Positions 25,879-34,362 of a stretch of DNA of 64,000 bases are shown here, one piece after another; the first letter of the stretch is position 1, and each line of letters opens with the position of its first letter. The translations under genes and the position numbers were made by a program. Below the pieces are notes generated by a model that saw only the letters and a list, made by a program, of their open reading frames with translations, made no database searches and was not told where the DNA came from. Origin of the DNA: Rhodococcus qingshengii (GTDB lineage: Bacteria > Actinomycetota > Actinomycetes > Mycobacteriales > Mycobacteriaceae); assembly GCF_021025955.1 (NCBI RefSeq), contig NZ_JAJNCL010000013.1:89835-153834 (forward strand), in the 5' to 3' direction.

Positions 25879-26246
25879 CACCGGACAAGCTGATCACCGA
25901 ATTCTGTGCGCTCTGGGCAAACGCGGACGTCGCGAAGATCGTCGAGTACTTCACCGATGACATCGTCTACCACAACATTCCGATGGAACCCGTGGTCGGG
26001 CGCGAGGCCGTCCGAGCGTTCATCGAGCAGTTTGTCGGTGCCTTCGGAAACATCGACTTTCAGATCAAGCGTCAGGTCGCGGACGGCAGCGTGGTGATGA
26101 ACGAACGCGTCGACGTCTTCACCATCAACGGCGCCGAGGTAGAGCTCCCGGTGATGGGGGTATTCGAAGTCGCGGACGGAAAGATCAGCGCCTGGCGCGA
26201 CTATTTCGACATGGCGCCGATCAACGCGGCAGCCGGCCAGGGCTGA
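25875..26246 (+). CDS. Limonene-1,2-epoxide hydrolase family protein
   Basis: A 123-residue NTF2-fold protein of the limonene-epoxide hydrolase/EphG group. The whole catalytic set can be placed: Tyr32 and Asn34 (VYHNIP), Arg78 and Asp80 (NERVDVF), and Asp109 (WRDYFD). It should therefore be active on an epoxide of a terpenoid or sterol; a mycobacterial relative (EphG, Rv2740) has been linked to cholesterol epoxide. The start overlaps the cysQ stop by 4 bp; the frame is open upstream only within cysQ. Its place as last gene of a PAPS-making operon is odd and suggests a lipid substrate shared with the sulfotransferase. Confidence 0.85.
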   Translation: MTPDKLITEFCALWANADVAKIVEYFTDDIVYHNIPMEPVVGREAVRAFIEQFVGAFGNIDFQIKRQVADGSVVMNERVDVFTINGAEVELPVMGVFEVADGKISAWRDYFDMAPINAAAGQG

Positions 26247-26255
26247 TCGGGGCGG

Positions 26256-27407
26256 CTACTCCGCGATGACGGCGTGCGGGTAGTCCGCCGAGCGGTGCTG
26301 GAAACGTGTGATGGCGGGATTCACGATGACGCCGTCCCGGATTTCGATGGCCCGATCGACCGTCTCGTCTGCCTTCCAGGCCGTCTCTCCTGCCATCACA
26401 GTGGGCAGGTAGGGAAGAAGTGATTCGCTGATCTCCCACGACGCGGAGTTCCACAGGTACGACGGGCTGTGATCGACGCCGTAGTAAGTGATGTTGTCGC
26501 CGACGATGAAGGTCGGATCCGCGAACGAGGTGGGACGAGCCCAGCTGAACCCCATGCCTTCGTCGCACGAGACGTCGACGATGAGGCTTCCCGGTTGGAA
26601 GTCCATGAGATCTTCCTCGGTCAGGAACGTCAGTGGGGCGTCCGTGTTCTGCAGTACGCAGTTGACGACGATGTCGTGCTCGGCCAAGAAACCGGGCACC
26701 GGCACGCTGTGGTTGTCGAGCATGACGTGGCTGCCACGGACGTCACCGTTGTTGTTGTCGAACGAGACCATGCGCGCCGAGTGGATGGGGGAGCTGACGG
26801 CGGTGACTCCACGCTGGGTGAGGACGTCCACTTCATGGATACCGTGAGCCTTGAGTGCTGTGACAGCACCGCGTGCAGTGGCACCGAAACCGATCACGGC
26901 AGCAGTGAGACGGCGGCCGTAGTCTCCGGTGGAACCGATCAACTGCAGGGCGTGCAGTACCGAGCAATAGCCGGCCAACTCGTTGTTCTTGTGGAACACA
27001 TGCAGATTGAACGATCCGTCGCTGTGCCAGAAGTTCATGGCTTCGAAGGCGATGAGGGTCAGTTTCTTGTCGATCGCGATCTGTGTCAGCTCGGTGTCCT
27101 GGACACAGTGCGGCCAGCCCCAGAGAACTTGACCTGATCGGAGTTCGGCGAGGTCACGCACCAACGGCTTCGGTAGCAGAACCACATCGGTTTCCGCCAA
27201 AATTTGCTTGCGCGTGCGGATTCCGGCCACCAGGCGCGAGAGGTAGTCGTCGGAGTAACCGAAGGGGTGGCCGTAGCCTTCTTCGAGGTAGATCCGAGAA
27301 CGTAGTTCGGCATCGATGCGATCGAAATGCGCAGGATGGATCGGCAACCGGCGTTCTGCCGGTTTGCTCGACTGTCCGATGACTCCAAGGGTGCGTGCGT
27401 TGTTCAA
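26256..27407 (-). CDS. N5-(carboxyethyl)ornithine synthase / alanine dehydrogenase-like protein
   Basis: A 383-residue protein of the alanine dehydrogenase/PNT N-terminal domain superfamily. The N-terminal catalytic domain has KPAERRLPIHPAHF (substrate-binding Arg/Lys region) and DVVLLPKPL. The Rossmann domain has AAVIGFGATARGAVTALKAHG near residue 170 and DVSCDEGMGFSWA. It looks closest to carboxyethylornithine synthases, which reductively join pyruvate to ornithine or lysine, rather than to true alanine or lysine dehydrogenases. It stands alone, convergent with the cysDNC operon with only 9 bp between stops. The gap of 233 bp to the MarR gene holds no gene that I can support. The biological role is open. 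Confidence 0.7.
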   Translation of the reverse strand: MNNARTLGVIGQSSKPAERRLPIHPAHFDRIDAELRSRIYLEEGYGHPFGYSDDYLSRLVAGIRTRKQILAETDVVLLPKPLVRDLAELRSGQVLWGWPHCVQDTELTQIAIDKKLTLIAFEAMNFWHSDGSFNLHVFHKNNELAGYCSVLHALQLIGSTGDYGRRLTAAVIGFGATARGAVTALKAHGIHEVDVLTQRGVTAVSSPIHSARMVSFDNNNGDVRGSHVMLDNHSVPVPGFLAEHDIVVNCVLQNTDAPLTFLTEEDLMDFQPGSLIVDVSCDEGMGFSWARPTSFADPTFIVGDNITYYGVDHSPSYLWNSASWEISESLLPYLPTVMAGETAWKADETVDRAIEIRDGVIVNPAITRFQHRSADYPHAVIAE

Positions 27408-27640
27408 TTGTGTATCTCTCGATAGGAGCAGGTAGAGATGTCAGGCAGGCGCCTGAGGGACTAGCAGAAGCCGCAGAAACGCTGGCAGATTGCCTCGGCC
27501 AGGATCGCGTGAAAGCGTGCCGGCTGCGCTGCTGTCGATCGCCGACGGCAACAGAAAGGCGCGTCGGTATGTGCTCAGTCTAGTCCGGAACGGTCCGTGC
27601 CCGGTGGCCGGGCGCGGTGCGGTGCTCCTCCGCCGTACGG

Positions 27641-28018
27641 CTATTGCTCGCGCAGGCGTGAATCCAGTACGGCCAGTTGGATTTTGCTGGCGTCCGCGTG
27701 TACCTGACGTCCTTTGTCGGTGACGTCGACGAACACCCCGCGCCGGTCGGCTTCGCACAGTGCTCGCTGAACCAGTCCGGCCTTCTCGAGACGGGCCACG
27801 CTACGGGAGAGCGCGCTGGGACTCAGGTACATCTCCGAGGCAAGCTCCTGCATGCGTGGACGTTCGCACGAGGCGTCCATGAGCCGGTCGAGAGCCTCGA
27901 AGTCGCTCATGCTCAGCCCATGCGCCGACTGCATCTGGCGATCGAGTTCGCACGCTATGTCGTTGTAGCTGGTCGACAGCGAGCGCCAGGTGTTGCGCAA
28001 TTCGGATTCCGACGTCAC
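27641..28018 (-). CDS. MarR-family regulator (short)
   Basis: A 125-residue winged-helix regulator, shorter than the usual 140-150 but with the core intact: MQELASEMYLSPSALSRSVARLEKAGLVQR, then the wing in CEADRRGVFVDVT. It starts at GTG 28018. It is divergent from an EmrB/QacA-type exporter; the gap of 85 bp is packed with TGCA-containing repeats, the usual layout for MarR control of an efflux pump. The C-terminal dimer helix appears trimmed. Confidence 0.85.
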   Translation of the reverse strand: MTSESELRNTWRSLSTSYNDIACELDRQMQSAHGLSMSDFEALDRLMDASCERPRMQELASEMYLSPSALSRSVARLEKAGLVQRALCEADRRGVFVDVTDKGRQVHADASKIQLAVLDSRLREQ

Positions 28019-28040
28019 GACCGCATTCTAGTTGAAGACT

Positions 28041-28090
28041 CGATTACGTGCAATTGCATTAAATGCTTGTGCATTATGTGCATGTGCATC
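28041..28090. promoter_or_regulatory. TGCA-rich operator region between MarR and exporter genes
   Basis: A perfect palindrome TGCAATTGCA at 28049-28058 is followed by repeated TGTGCAT/ATGCTT units up to 28088. The dense inverted repeats in the divergent gap are probably MarR sites covering both promoters. Confidence 0.55.
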
Positions 28091-28103
28091 TATTCTCGCT
28101 GAC

Positions 28104-29633
28104 GTGACTTGCACAGACTCGACACTCAAACCATTCGATTCGCCGGAAACCCCGGGTTCTACGGAATCCACGGACCCGGCCACAGGGGAGGGCTGGTCCC
28201 TCAAGCTGTGGGGCATCCTCGCGGTGCTCTGCCTCGTGTTGTTCCTCGACGGTCTCGATGTGTCGATGGTGGGCGTCGCTCTACCGTCCATCGGCAATGA
28301 ACTGGGCCTGTCCACTACTTCGCTGCAGTGGATCATCAACGGCTACGTCCTCGGATTCGGCGGCCTGTTGCTACTCGGTGGACGTACCGCCGACCTTCTC
28401 GGGCGCAGGAAGGTCTTCCTGATCGCGCTGACCGTGTTCGCAATCGCCTCGCTGGTCGGTGGACTTGTCGACAACGGAACACTGCTGATCGCATCACGAT
28501 TCGTCAAGGGGCTCGCTGCGGCCTTCACTGCGCCGACCGCAATGTCCATCCTCACCACGACTTTCAAGGAGGGGCCGGCCCGTAACCGTGCGCTGTCGGT
28601 GTTCTCGGTGTTCGGCGCTAGCGGCTACTCGTCCGGCTTGATCCTCGGCGGGCTGTTGACCAGTGCCGGTTGGCGATTCACGTTCCTGATGCCGGTTCCG
28701 TTTGCCGTCATCGCACTGATCGGTGGGTACTTCCTCATTCCGCGGGACCGTCCCGCGGACGCCGGTGGGCACGACCTCGTCGGGGCCGTCACCCTGGTGA
28801 CGGGAATGCTGCTCACGGTTTACACGATGGTCTCGGCTCCGACCCGAGGGTGGGCGCACCCGATGACGTTGGGATCGTTCGCCGTGGCCGCCGTGCTGCT
28901 CGCGACGTTCTTCTTCGTGGAGAAGAAGGTGGCGCATCCGCTTGTGCGACTTGGGCTTCTGCGCGTCGGCACCATCGTTCGTGCGAATCTGGCCATCATC
29001 GCGCTCTTCGGTTCCTACCTGAGCTTCCAGTTCATGATGACGATCTTCCTGCAGTCGGCCCTTGGTTGGTCGCCCCTGAAGATGGCGATGGCACTGCTCC
29101 CCGCGGGCATCATCGTCGCCTTCGGATCCCCGTTCGTCGGACGGCTGGTCGACCTGTACGGCAGTGCCAAGCTCATCATCGCGGCACTGACGTCGCTCAG
29201 CGTCGGGTACCTCTGGTTCCTCTTCTCGGGCAGCGATTCACCGTCGTACGTCGTGGCGATTCTGCCGAGCGTCATCCTGCTCGGACTCGGATTCGCGCTG
29301 GGGTACACCTCGATCATGGCCCAAGCCACCTCGGGTGTCGACGACTCGGAGCAGGGTTTGGCGTCCGGGCTGGTGAACACCTCCGCTCAGGTCGGTGCGG
29401 CGCTCGTGCTCGCTCTGACCACTGCCCTCGTAACCGCTGGATCGCACACCGCGTCCGGCGCCGGTACCACCGGGTTCGAGCAGTTCCATCCCGGACTGAT
29501 CCTGGTCACCGGGGTCGCGTTGGTGGGCTTGGCGATCACCGTCTCGCCGCTGGTACGTGGAAGGTCGCTGCGGGGAAACTCGGCGAGTGACAGGCGCGCT
29601 GAGGAAGAAAAGGAACTGGCCGAGGTCAACTGA
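28104..29633 (+). CDS. EmrB/QacA (DHA2)-family MFS exporter
   Basis: A 509-residue drug/proton antiporter with about 14 membrane spans. The first-span signature is LFLDGLDVSMVGVALPSIG (motif D1 region), then LQWIINGYVLGFGGLLLLGG, motif A GRTADLLGRRKVFL and motif C GASGYSSGLILGG. GTG 28104 is chosen because it gives a cytoplasmic tail and lies past the operator repeats; the frame is open from 28032, but translation there would run through the regulatory region. It is likely repressed by the divergent MarR. The substrate is unknown. A bidirectional hairpin follows 24 bp after the stop. Confidence 0.88.
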   Translation: MTCTDSTLKPFDSPETPGSTESTDPATGEGWSLKLWGILAVLCLVLFLDGLDVSMVGVALPSIGNELGLSTTSLQWIINGYVLGFGGLLLLGGRTADLLGRRKVFLIALTVFAIASLVGGLVDNGTLLIASRFVKGLAAAFTAPTAMSILTTTFKEGPARNRALSVFSVFGASGYSSGLILGGLLTSAGWRFTFLMPVPFAVIALIGGYFLIPRDRPADAGGHDLVGAVTLVTGMLLTVYTMVSAPTRGWAHPMTLGSFAVAAVLLATFFFVEKKVAHPLVRLGLLRVGTIVRANLAIIALFGSYLSFQFMMTIFLQSALGWSPLKMAMALLPAGIIVAFGSPFVGRLVDLYGSAKLIIAALTSLSVGYLWFLFSGSDSPSYVVAILPSVILLGLGFALGYTSIMAQATSGVDDSEQGLASGLVNTSAQVGAALVLALTTALVTAGSHTASGAGTTGFEQFHPGLILVTGVALVGLAITVSPLVRGRSLRGNSASDRRAEEEKELAEVN

Positions 29634-29657
29634 ATACTCGCTTCATCCGCGAATGCG

Positions 29658-29692
29658 CTCGGCCGCGTAGGAGACAATCCTGCGCGGCCGAG
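29658..29692. terminator. Bidirectional hairpin between exporter and monooxygenase
   Basis: A 10-bp arm CTCGGCCGCG (29658-29667) pairs with 29683-29692, extended by an inner AGGA/TCCT pair around a 5-base loop. It lies between two convergent genes. Confidence 0.7.
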
Positions 29693-29706
29693 TTGCTGTG
29701 TCTGAA

Positions 29707-31575
29707 CTAACGAGCAGCAGAATCCAGGGCTGCGTCGAAGCTTGTCGACGTAGCTTGCGAACCGAGAATCAGCGCCAGCCGCACCAACATGGCTTCGCGG
29801 TCGGACGGATCAGCCTGATCGAGTGCGTTCGACAGTGTCAGCCAGACGTGTTCGCGGCGGCCCTCGTCGTCGATCACCGCAGTAGTCGCCGACGGTGCCG
29901 CATCGAAGCGCGTCGGCGCAGTACCGGCCGTCAGGTGCTTGGCCACGTCGTTCAATTGCGTGGGATCGCTGATGCGGCAGAGCACCAATCCGTCGGGCCG
30001 AATCACGAAGATCTCGCCGACACGAGCACCGAGGGTAGATGCGAGATTGCCTTCGGCATCGGGAATCGTGGAGTCGGTAGTTCCCGTGGTGATCACCCGC
30101 ATGGTTTCCGGAGCAATCGCCTGAGCAAGAATCTCGGCCTGTGCGGCGAGTTCGGTAACCGACTCAGCCGGCAGTCCGAAAGTCAGTAGGCCGAATCCGG
30201 CGCCGCGCAGACTGTTCAACGAGGTTGCCGAACCGTCCGCCGAGACCTGGACGACTCTGTCTTCCAACGGATCCCCGGGTAGTACGCCCTCGGTGCCCGC
30301 AGGTGTGGGCCACGTCAGTGGTGAGAGGCGGGCGTGTGTGGCACTCGACTGCCGAGGATTGATCAGGTGTGCGAATTCGCCTCGAGTGGTGGCGAGTTCG
30401 AGTACGGCGTCGCGGGTGGTTCGGTAGCCGTGACTGCCTGGCGACATGATGAGCGTCGACTTGCCTGCGTTGTCGACGTTCTGCTGCCACGCGCTGCGAC
30501 GTTCCTTCGAATACGCGTCGAGGATGGCGGTATCGGCAACTCCGTTGATGACGGCGGCCAGTTGCCACACCAAGGTCTCGGCGTCTTCCATGCCCGAGTT
30601 GAGGCCGCGAACACCGAAGATCGGAACGAGATGCGCGGCGTCGCCGGCAAAGAGCACACGGCCGTGAGTGAAATCTTCCAGGGCGAGTGCATGGGCGCGG
30701 TAGAAGCCGAACCATTCCAGGGTCCAGGGGATGTCACTCTGGAGCCATTCGAGGTGACGCGTGATGCGGTCACGGATGCGATCTTCTTGCGTCTCCGCTT
30801 CCGGATCGTCGGACGCATCGAGTTGGTAGTCGATGCGCCAGACGTCCCGTGGTTGGCGGTGCATGATGATCGTGGACCCCGGGTTGCTGGGTGCGTCGAA
30901 CCACACCAGACGCTCGGCCGGAAGTTCCGATTCCCAATGAATGTCGGCAATGACATAGTTGCCTTCGTAGCTGTTGCCCTGCAAGCGGATTCCGCTGAGT
31001 TCGCGCATCTTGCTTCGTCCACCGTCGGCAGCCACTACCCACGCCGCGCGCAGTTCGCGGGTTCCGAACGCGGTATCGACGGTCAGCGTCACCTCGTCGT
31101 CATTGCGGGAGATGCCGGCGATCGACGACGACCAGTGGAAGTTCACCAGTGGGTGAGCGAGCAGCTTCTCGGTCATGATCTGCTCGAACTCGGATTGCGA
31201 GACGTTCACCATGGGTCCACGCGCATCGTGTTCGGCGGATGCCATGCGGAACTGCAGTACTTCCTGATCGCGGTAGTAACTCCGACCACCCACCCACGGC
31301 AGAACGATGTCTTCGAGCTCGGCACCGAAACCCAGGCGTTCGGCAACTTCGAGGCTGTGCCGTGACACGCAGATCGCGCGACTGCCGAAGGAGACCTGAT
31401 CGGCCGCTTCGAGAATCGTGACGGCAATGCCGCGCTGCGCCAAGCCCATGGCTACGCCCATGCCGACTGGGCCGGCTCCGACGATCACGACGGGAAGTGC
31501 GTCGGCCGAAGGCGCCAGGGAAGCGAAGTCCTCGGGTGCGTGCTTCTTCGGATGAAAATAGGTCGACATGGTCAC
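29707..31575 (-). CDS. FAD-dependent aromatic monooxygenase (MhpA/PheA-like)
   Basis: A 622-residue class A flavoprotein hydroxylase that would add oxygen to a phenolic ring using NAD(P)H. The FAD Rossmann motif is VVIVGAGPVGMGVAMGLAQRG (29-49), the NADPH/FAD motif is AADGGRSKMRELSG, and the second FAD motif is GDAAHLVPIFGVRGLNSG. A thioredoxin-like C-terminal domain (from about 430) is typical of the MhpA and phenol-hydroxylase branch. The start is either GTG 31575, overlapping the transporter stop (GTGA), or ATG 31569. It is co-transcribed with an MHS transporter downstream of a LysR gene, which argues for uptake and hydroxylation of one aromatic acid. Confidence 0.85.
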   Translation of the reverse strand: MTMSTYFHPKKHAPEDFASLAPSADALPVVIVGAGPVGMGVAMGLAQRGIAVTILEAADQVSFGSRAICVSRHSLEVAERLGFGAELEDIVLPWVGGRSYYRDQEVLQFRMASAEHDARGPMVNVSQSEFEQIMTEKLLAHPLVNFHWSSSIAGISRNDDEVTLTVDTAFGTRELRAAWVVAADGGRSKMRELSGIRLQGNSYEGNYVIADIHWESELPAERLVWFDAPSNPGSTIIMHRQPRDVWRIDYQLDASDDPEAETQEDRIRDRITRHLEWLQSDIPWTLEWFGFYRAHALALEDFTHGRVLFAGDAAHLVPIFGVRGLNSGMEDAETLVWQLAAVINGVADTAILDAYSKERRSAWQQNVDNAGKSTLIMSPGSHGYRTTRDAVLELATTRGEFAHLINPRQSSATHARLSPLTWPTPAGTEGVLPGDPLEDRVVQVSADGSATSLNSLRGAGFGLLTFGLPAESVTELAAQAEILAQAIAPETMRVITTGTTDSTIPDAEGNLASTLGARVGEIFVIRPDGLVLCRISDPTQLNDVAKHLTAGTAPTRFDAAPSATTAVIDDEGRREHVWLTLSNALDQADPSDREAMLVRLALILGSQATSTSFDAALDSAAR

Positions 31576-32900
31576 GAGGCTTTCTGTGCGGCAGTGTTTT
31601 TCGGGATCAGGTGAGGTTCCGGGAGTAGCAGGATGGAAACCAAGCTGATCACGGCAATGATCACGAAGTAGACGGTGATGGCGAACGAGGTGTCGAAGGC
31701 GGCGTAGAGCGCGGTGGCGATCATCGGGGCCAGACCGCCGCCGAGGATTGCGCCGATCTGGTATCCGAGCGACGCTCCGCTGTAGCGGATGTGTGCGGGG
31801 AACAATTCGGCGAACAGTGCCGCTTGTGGGCCGGCGCAGCAGCCGAGCGTGAAGCCGAGGGCGATCATCGATGCGAGCATCACCGGGACGATCGCTGTGT
31901 CGATCAGCGGAAAGAACACCGCTGCCGCCACTACCAGGGTGATCGAACTGCGGATGTAGACGGTCCGGCGTCCGAGAGTGTCCGACTTGTGAGCGCTGAA
32001 AGCCATTCCCGCCATCCAGAACGGGCAGGATGCGATGAGGAGGAAGAGCATCGTGGTTTTGCTGAAGCCGAGTTCGGTCTCGCCGTATTTGAGGACGTAG
32101 ACCATGTACGCGTACGCAATTCCGTTGGTGGCGATGAAGGTTCCACCGGCGAGGAGCACAGTCTTCCAGTGTCTGGTGAGAACCTCGAGAATCGGCATGG
32201 ACTCCGCCGGTGCTTCGGACTTCGAAGCGGTGAACTCGTCACTTTCCTCGAGGCCGAGACGGATCCACATCGCGACGCCCACAAGAACTGCGCTGAGCAG
32301 GAACGGGATTCGCCATCCCCAGGAGTTGAATGCATCGTCGTCCATGAAGGCGGCGAGGGGGAGATAGACGAGATTGGCCACCAGTACGCCTGCGGGAACA
32401 CCGATTTGTGGTGCGCTGCCGTACAGCCCCTTCTTGCCCTCCGGTGCGTTTTCGGTTGCGACCAGAACTGCGCCGCCCCACTCGCCGCCGACACCGAGTC
32501 CCTGAACGAATCGCAAGGTCACCAGGAGTATGGGGGCAAAGACGCCGATGGCGGCGTAGTTGGGTAGCAGGCCGATGGCAACGGTGGCGCAGCCCATCAG
32601 CATCAACGAGGTGACCAACATGGATTTGCGTCCGATGCGGTCGCCGAAGTGGCCCATCACGATTCCGCCGATGGGTCGCGCGACGAATCCGACGGCGAGG
32701 GTGGCGAAGGCGGCCAGGGTGCCGGCCAGATCGGACGTGCCGGGGAAGAACTGCTTGCCGAGCACGAGCGCGGCGGCGGTGCCGTAGATGAAGAAGTCGT
32801 ACCACTCGATGGCGGTGCCGACAAAGCTGCCGAGGGCGGCCTTGCGCGCCTTGACCGTCGCGGCGGTGCGCGTAGCGGTCGGTGAGGCGATGGAGGTCAT
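31572..32900 (-). CDS. MHS-family MFS transporter (aromatic acid/metabolite:H+ symporter)
   Basis: A 442-residue transporter with 12 spans. The group signature is GTAIEWYDFFIYGTAAALV in the first span, then GHFGDRIGRKSMLV and LRFVQGLGVGGEWGGAVL. The metabolite:H+ symporter group imports shikimate, ketoglutarate, or aromatic acids. ATG 32900 has AAAGGCAC upstream; the open frame to 33107 runs through the promoter region and is not protein-like. The stop overlaps the monooxygenase start. Control by the upstream LysR is likely through an inverted repeat CACG-N7-CGTG at 32986-33000. Confidence 0.87.
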   Translation of the reverse strand: MTSIASPTATRTAATVKARKAALGSFVGTAIEWYDFFIYGTAAALVLGKQFFPGTSDLAGTLAAFATLAVGFVARPIGGIVMGHFGDRIGRKSMLVTSLMLMGCATVAIGLLPNYAAIGVFAPILLVTLRFVQGLGVGGEWGGAVLVATENAPEGKKGLYGSAPQIGVPAGVLVANLVYLPLAAFMDDDAFNSWGWRIPFLLSAVLVGVAMWIRLGLEESDEFTASKSEAPAESMPILEVLTRHWKTVLLAGGTFIATNGIAYAYMVYVLKYGETELGFSKTTMLFLLIASCPFWMAGMAFSAHKSDTLGRRTVYIRSSITLVVAAAVFFPLIDTAIVPVMLASMIALGFTLGCCAGPQAALFAELFPAHIRYSGASLGYQIGAILGGGLAPMIATALYAAFDTSFAITVYFVIIAVISLVSILLLPEPHLIPKNTAAQKAS

Positions 32901-32985
32901 GAAGTGCCTTTCGAGATGAATGTGGCTTGAAGAAACAATGACGTGCGCCACAACAATTGAAAAGCGAAAGAATTGGAGGTTATTG

Positions 32986-33000
32986 CACGGAAAATGCGTG
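32986..33000. promoter_or_regulatory. Candidate LysR box upstream of the MHS transporter
   Basis: CACG-GAAAATG-CGTG, an interrupted palindrome with an A/T-rich centre, in an AT-rich gap between the LysR stop and the transporter start. It fits the T-N11-A style of LysR sites. Confidence 0.45.
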
Positions 33001-33028
33001 GAATTAGCTCCGCTGCCTGGTAGTGGGA

Positions 33029-33955
33029 CTATTGGGCAGGTTCCGAGGGTGAAACGAATTCTATGAAAGCGCGTGCGACGCGGCTGAGGCGAGTGTTCTG
33101 GTGCCACGCGAGAACTACGTGCACCGACGGCACGACAGGGGAAGCGATGGTCTTGACGACTACCTCGAGCCCCTCGTACGTGACGTCCATCTTGGGGCGC
33201 TGGAGTAACAGCGTCCAGCCGAGTCCGCGCCCGACAAATGCCCGCGCCGTCTCGAAGTTCGCGGTTCTGTATGCAACCTTCGGGATGAATCCGCCTGCGC
33301 GGCAGACGTCGAGCGCGTGTTTGGTGCTCGGCGGCGCGTCGAGGAGAACCATCGGGTGTTCCGCGAGGTCCGGAAGATGAATCGGTCGCTCGGACCGCGC
33401 GAGTGGGTGTTCGGCACCGAGGACGATCAAGGGTTCGCGGATGGCCAACGGAACTGTGCGCAATTGTGGCGAGAGATCCAGGTCGTACGCGATCGCGAGG
33501 TCCAACTCGCCGTTCTCGAGATGTGTCTGGAGTCGATTCTGAGTGTCCTCGCGGAACTCCACCTGCGCGTCAGGATTCTTACGGGTGAACCCGGCGATCA
33601 TCGACGGCAATACCGTCGGCCCCAGCGCGGGATAACAACCGATCGCGATGGGCCCCGACACGCTTCCGCCGGTTCCGAGCGCATCGGATTCGAGCTCCCC
33701 GGCTTGCTGAAGTAGCGCCCGGGCGCGCACCAGAACGGATTCGCCGGTGCGGGTCAGTTGAATACCGAATGAGCGACGGCGAACGCACAGTTGAACTTTG
33801 AGCGCGCGTTCGAGTTCGGTGAGCGCCGCGGACAGGGCGGAAGGAGAGAGGTGCAGGCGCTCGGCCGCGGCGCTGATCGTTCCGGTCTCGGCTATCGCGA
33901 CAAACGCAGCCAGCTGACGCATCGTGTACGTGGGAGCGGGATCGGCGCGAGGCAT
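33029..33955 (-). CDS. LysR-family transcriptional regulator
   Basis: A 308-residue LysR regulator. The N-terminal HTH reads TMRQLAAFVAIAETGTISAAAERLHLS then PSALSAALTELERALKVQL. The substrate-binding domain starts near residue 95 (GPIAIGCYPALGPTVLP). Unlike most LysR genes it lies upstream of its presumed targets on the same strand, not divergent; 128 bp with a possible LysR box separate it from the transporter gene. It probably activates the transporter/monooxygenase pair in response to an aromatic compound. Confidence 0.88.
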   Translation of the reverse strand: MPRADPAPTYTMRQLAAFVAIAETGTISAAAERLHLSPSALSAALTELERALKVQLCVRRRSFGIQLTRTGESVLVRARALLQQAGELESDALGTGGSVSGPIAIGCYPALGPTVLPSMIAGFTRKNPDAQVEFREDTQNRLQTHLENGELDLAIAYDLDLSPQLRTVPLAIREPLIVLGAEHPLARSERPIHLPDLAEHPMVLLDAPPSTKHALDVCRAGGFIPKVAYRTANFETARAFVGRGLGWTLLLQRPKMDVTYEGLEVVVKTIASPVVPSVHVVLAWHQNTRLSRVARAFIEFVSPSEPAQ

Positions 33956-34047
33956 GAGATCGACAGTAGTCGGGGAGAAGACTCTGGATCTGTTGGTATG
34001 GCACCGTAACGAGGTCGAAAATCTGTCGCCGACCTGCGTTTTCGTGG

Positions 34048-34120
34048 TGCCCCCGGCAGGATTCGAACCTGCGACCTTTCGCTCCGGAGGCGAACGCTCT
34101 ATCCCCTGAGCTACGGGGGC
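34048..34120 (-). tRNA. tRNA-Arg (CCG)
   Basis: A 73-nt cloverleaf on the minus strand. Acceptor GCCCCCG pairs with CGGGGGC, the D arm is AGCTCAGGGGATAGAGC, the anticodon stem TTCGC/GCGAA carries loop CTCCGGA giving CCG, and the T arm is GCAGG-TTCGAAT-CCTGC. Discriminator A at 34048 is followed by an encoded CCA (34047-34045). Confidence 0.95.
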
Positions 34121-34362
34121 GCACCGAATACTCGGTGTGCCGATTGGGCTGCGTTAGCGTAGCGCATCACGGGGGGACAAGACCAAACCGGTCCCCGTCT
34201 CGGCATGGCGTCGTCGCGGGAGGCAGTCGAGGATCGACCGGGGACCATGGTCGTCGAATCATCTGTACCGACTGACTCGGATGCTTTTTACGCCTAGGCT
34301 CGGCTCTGAGCACAGGCTCGGGCGGACTGCTCGGGCACCCTCGTGAGGTACGGGAGTCGTTG

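Noticed and set aside
27441..27758. 105-codon minus-strand frame before the carboxyethylornithine synthase-like gene, as a leader peptide
   Set aside because: It overlaps the MarR gene on the same strand in another frame, has no ribosome binding site, and composition is shadow-like.
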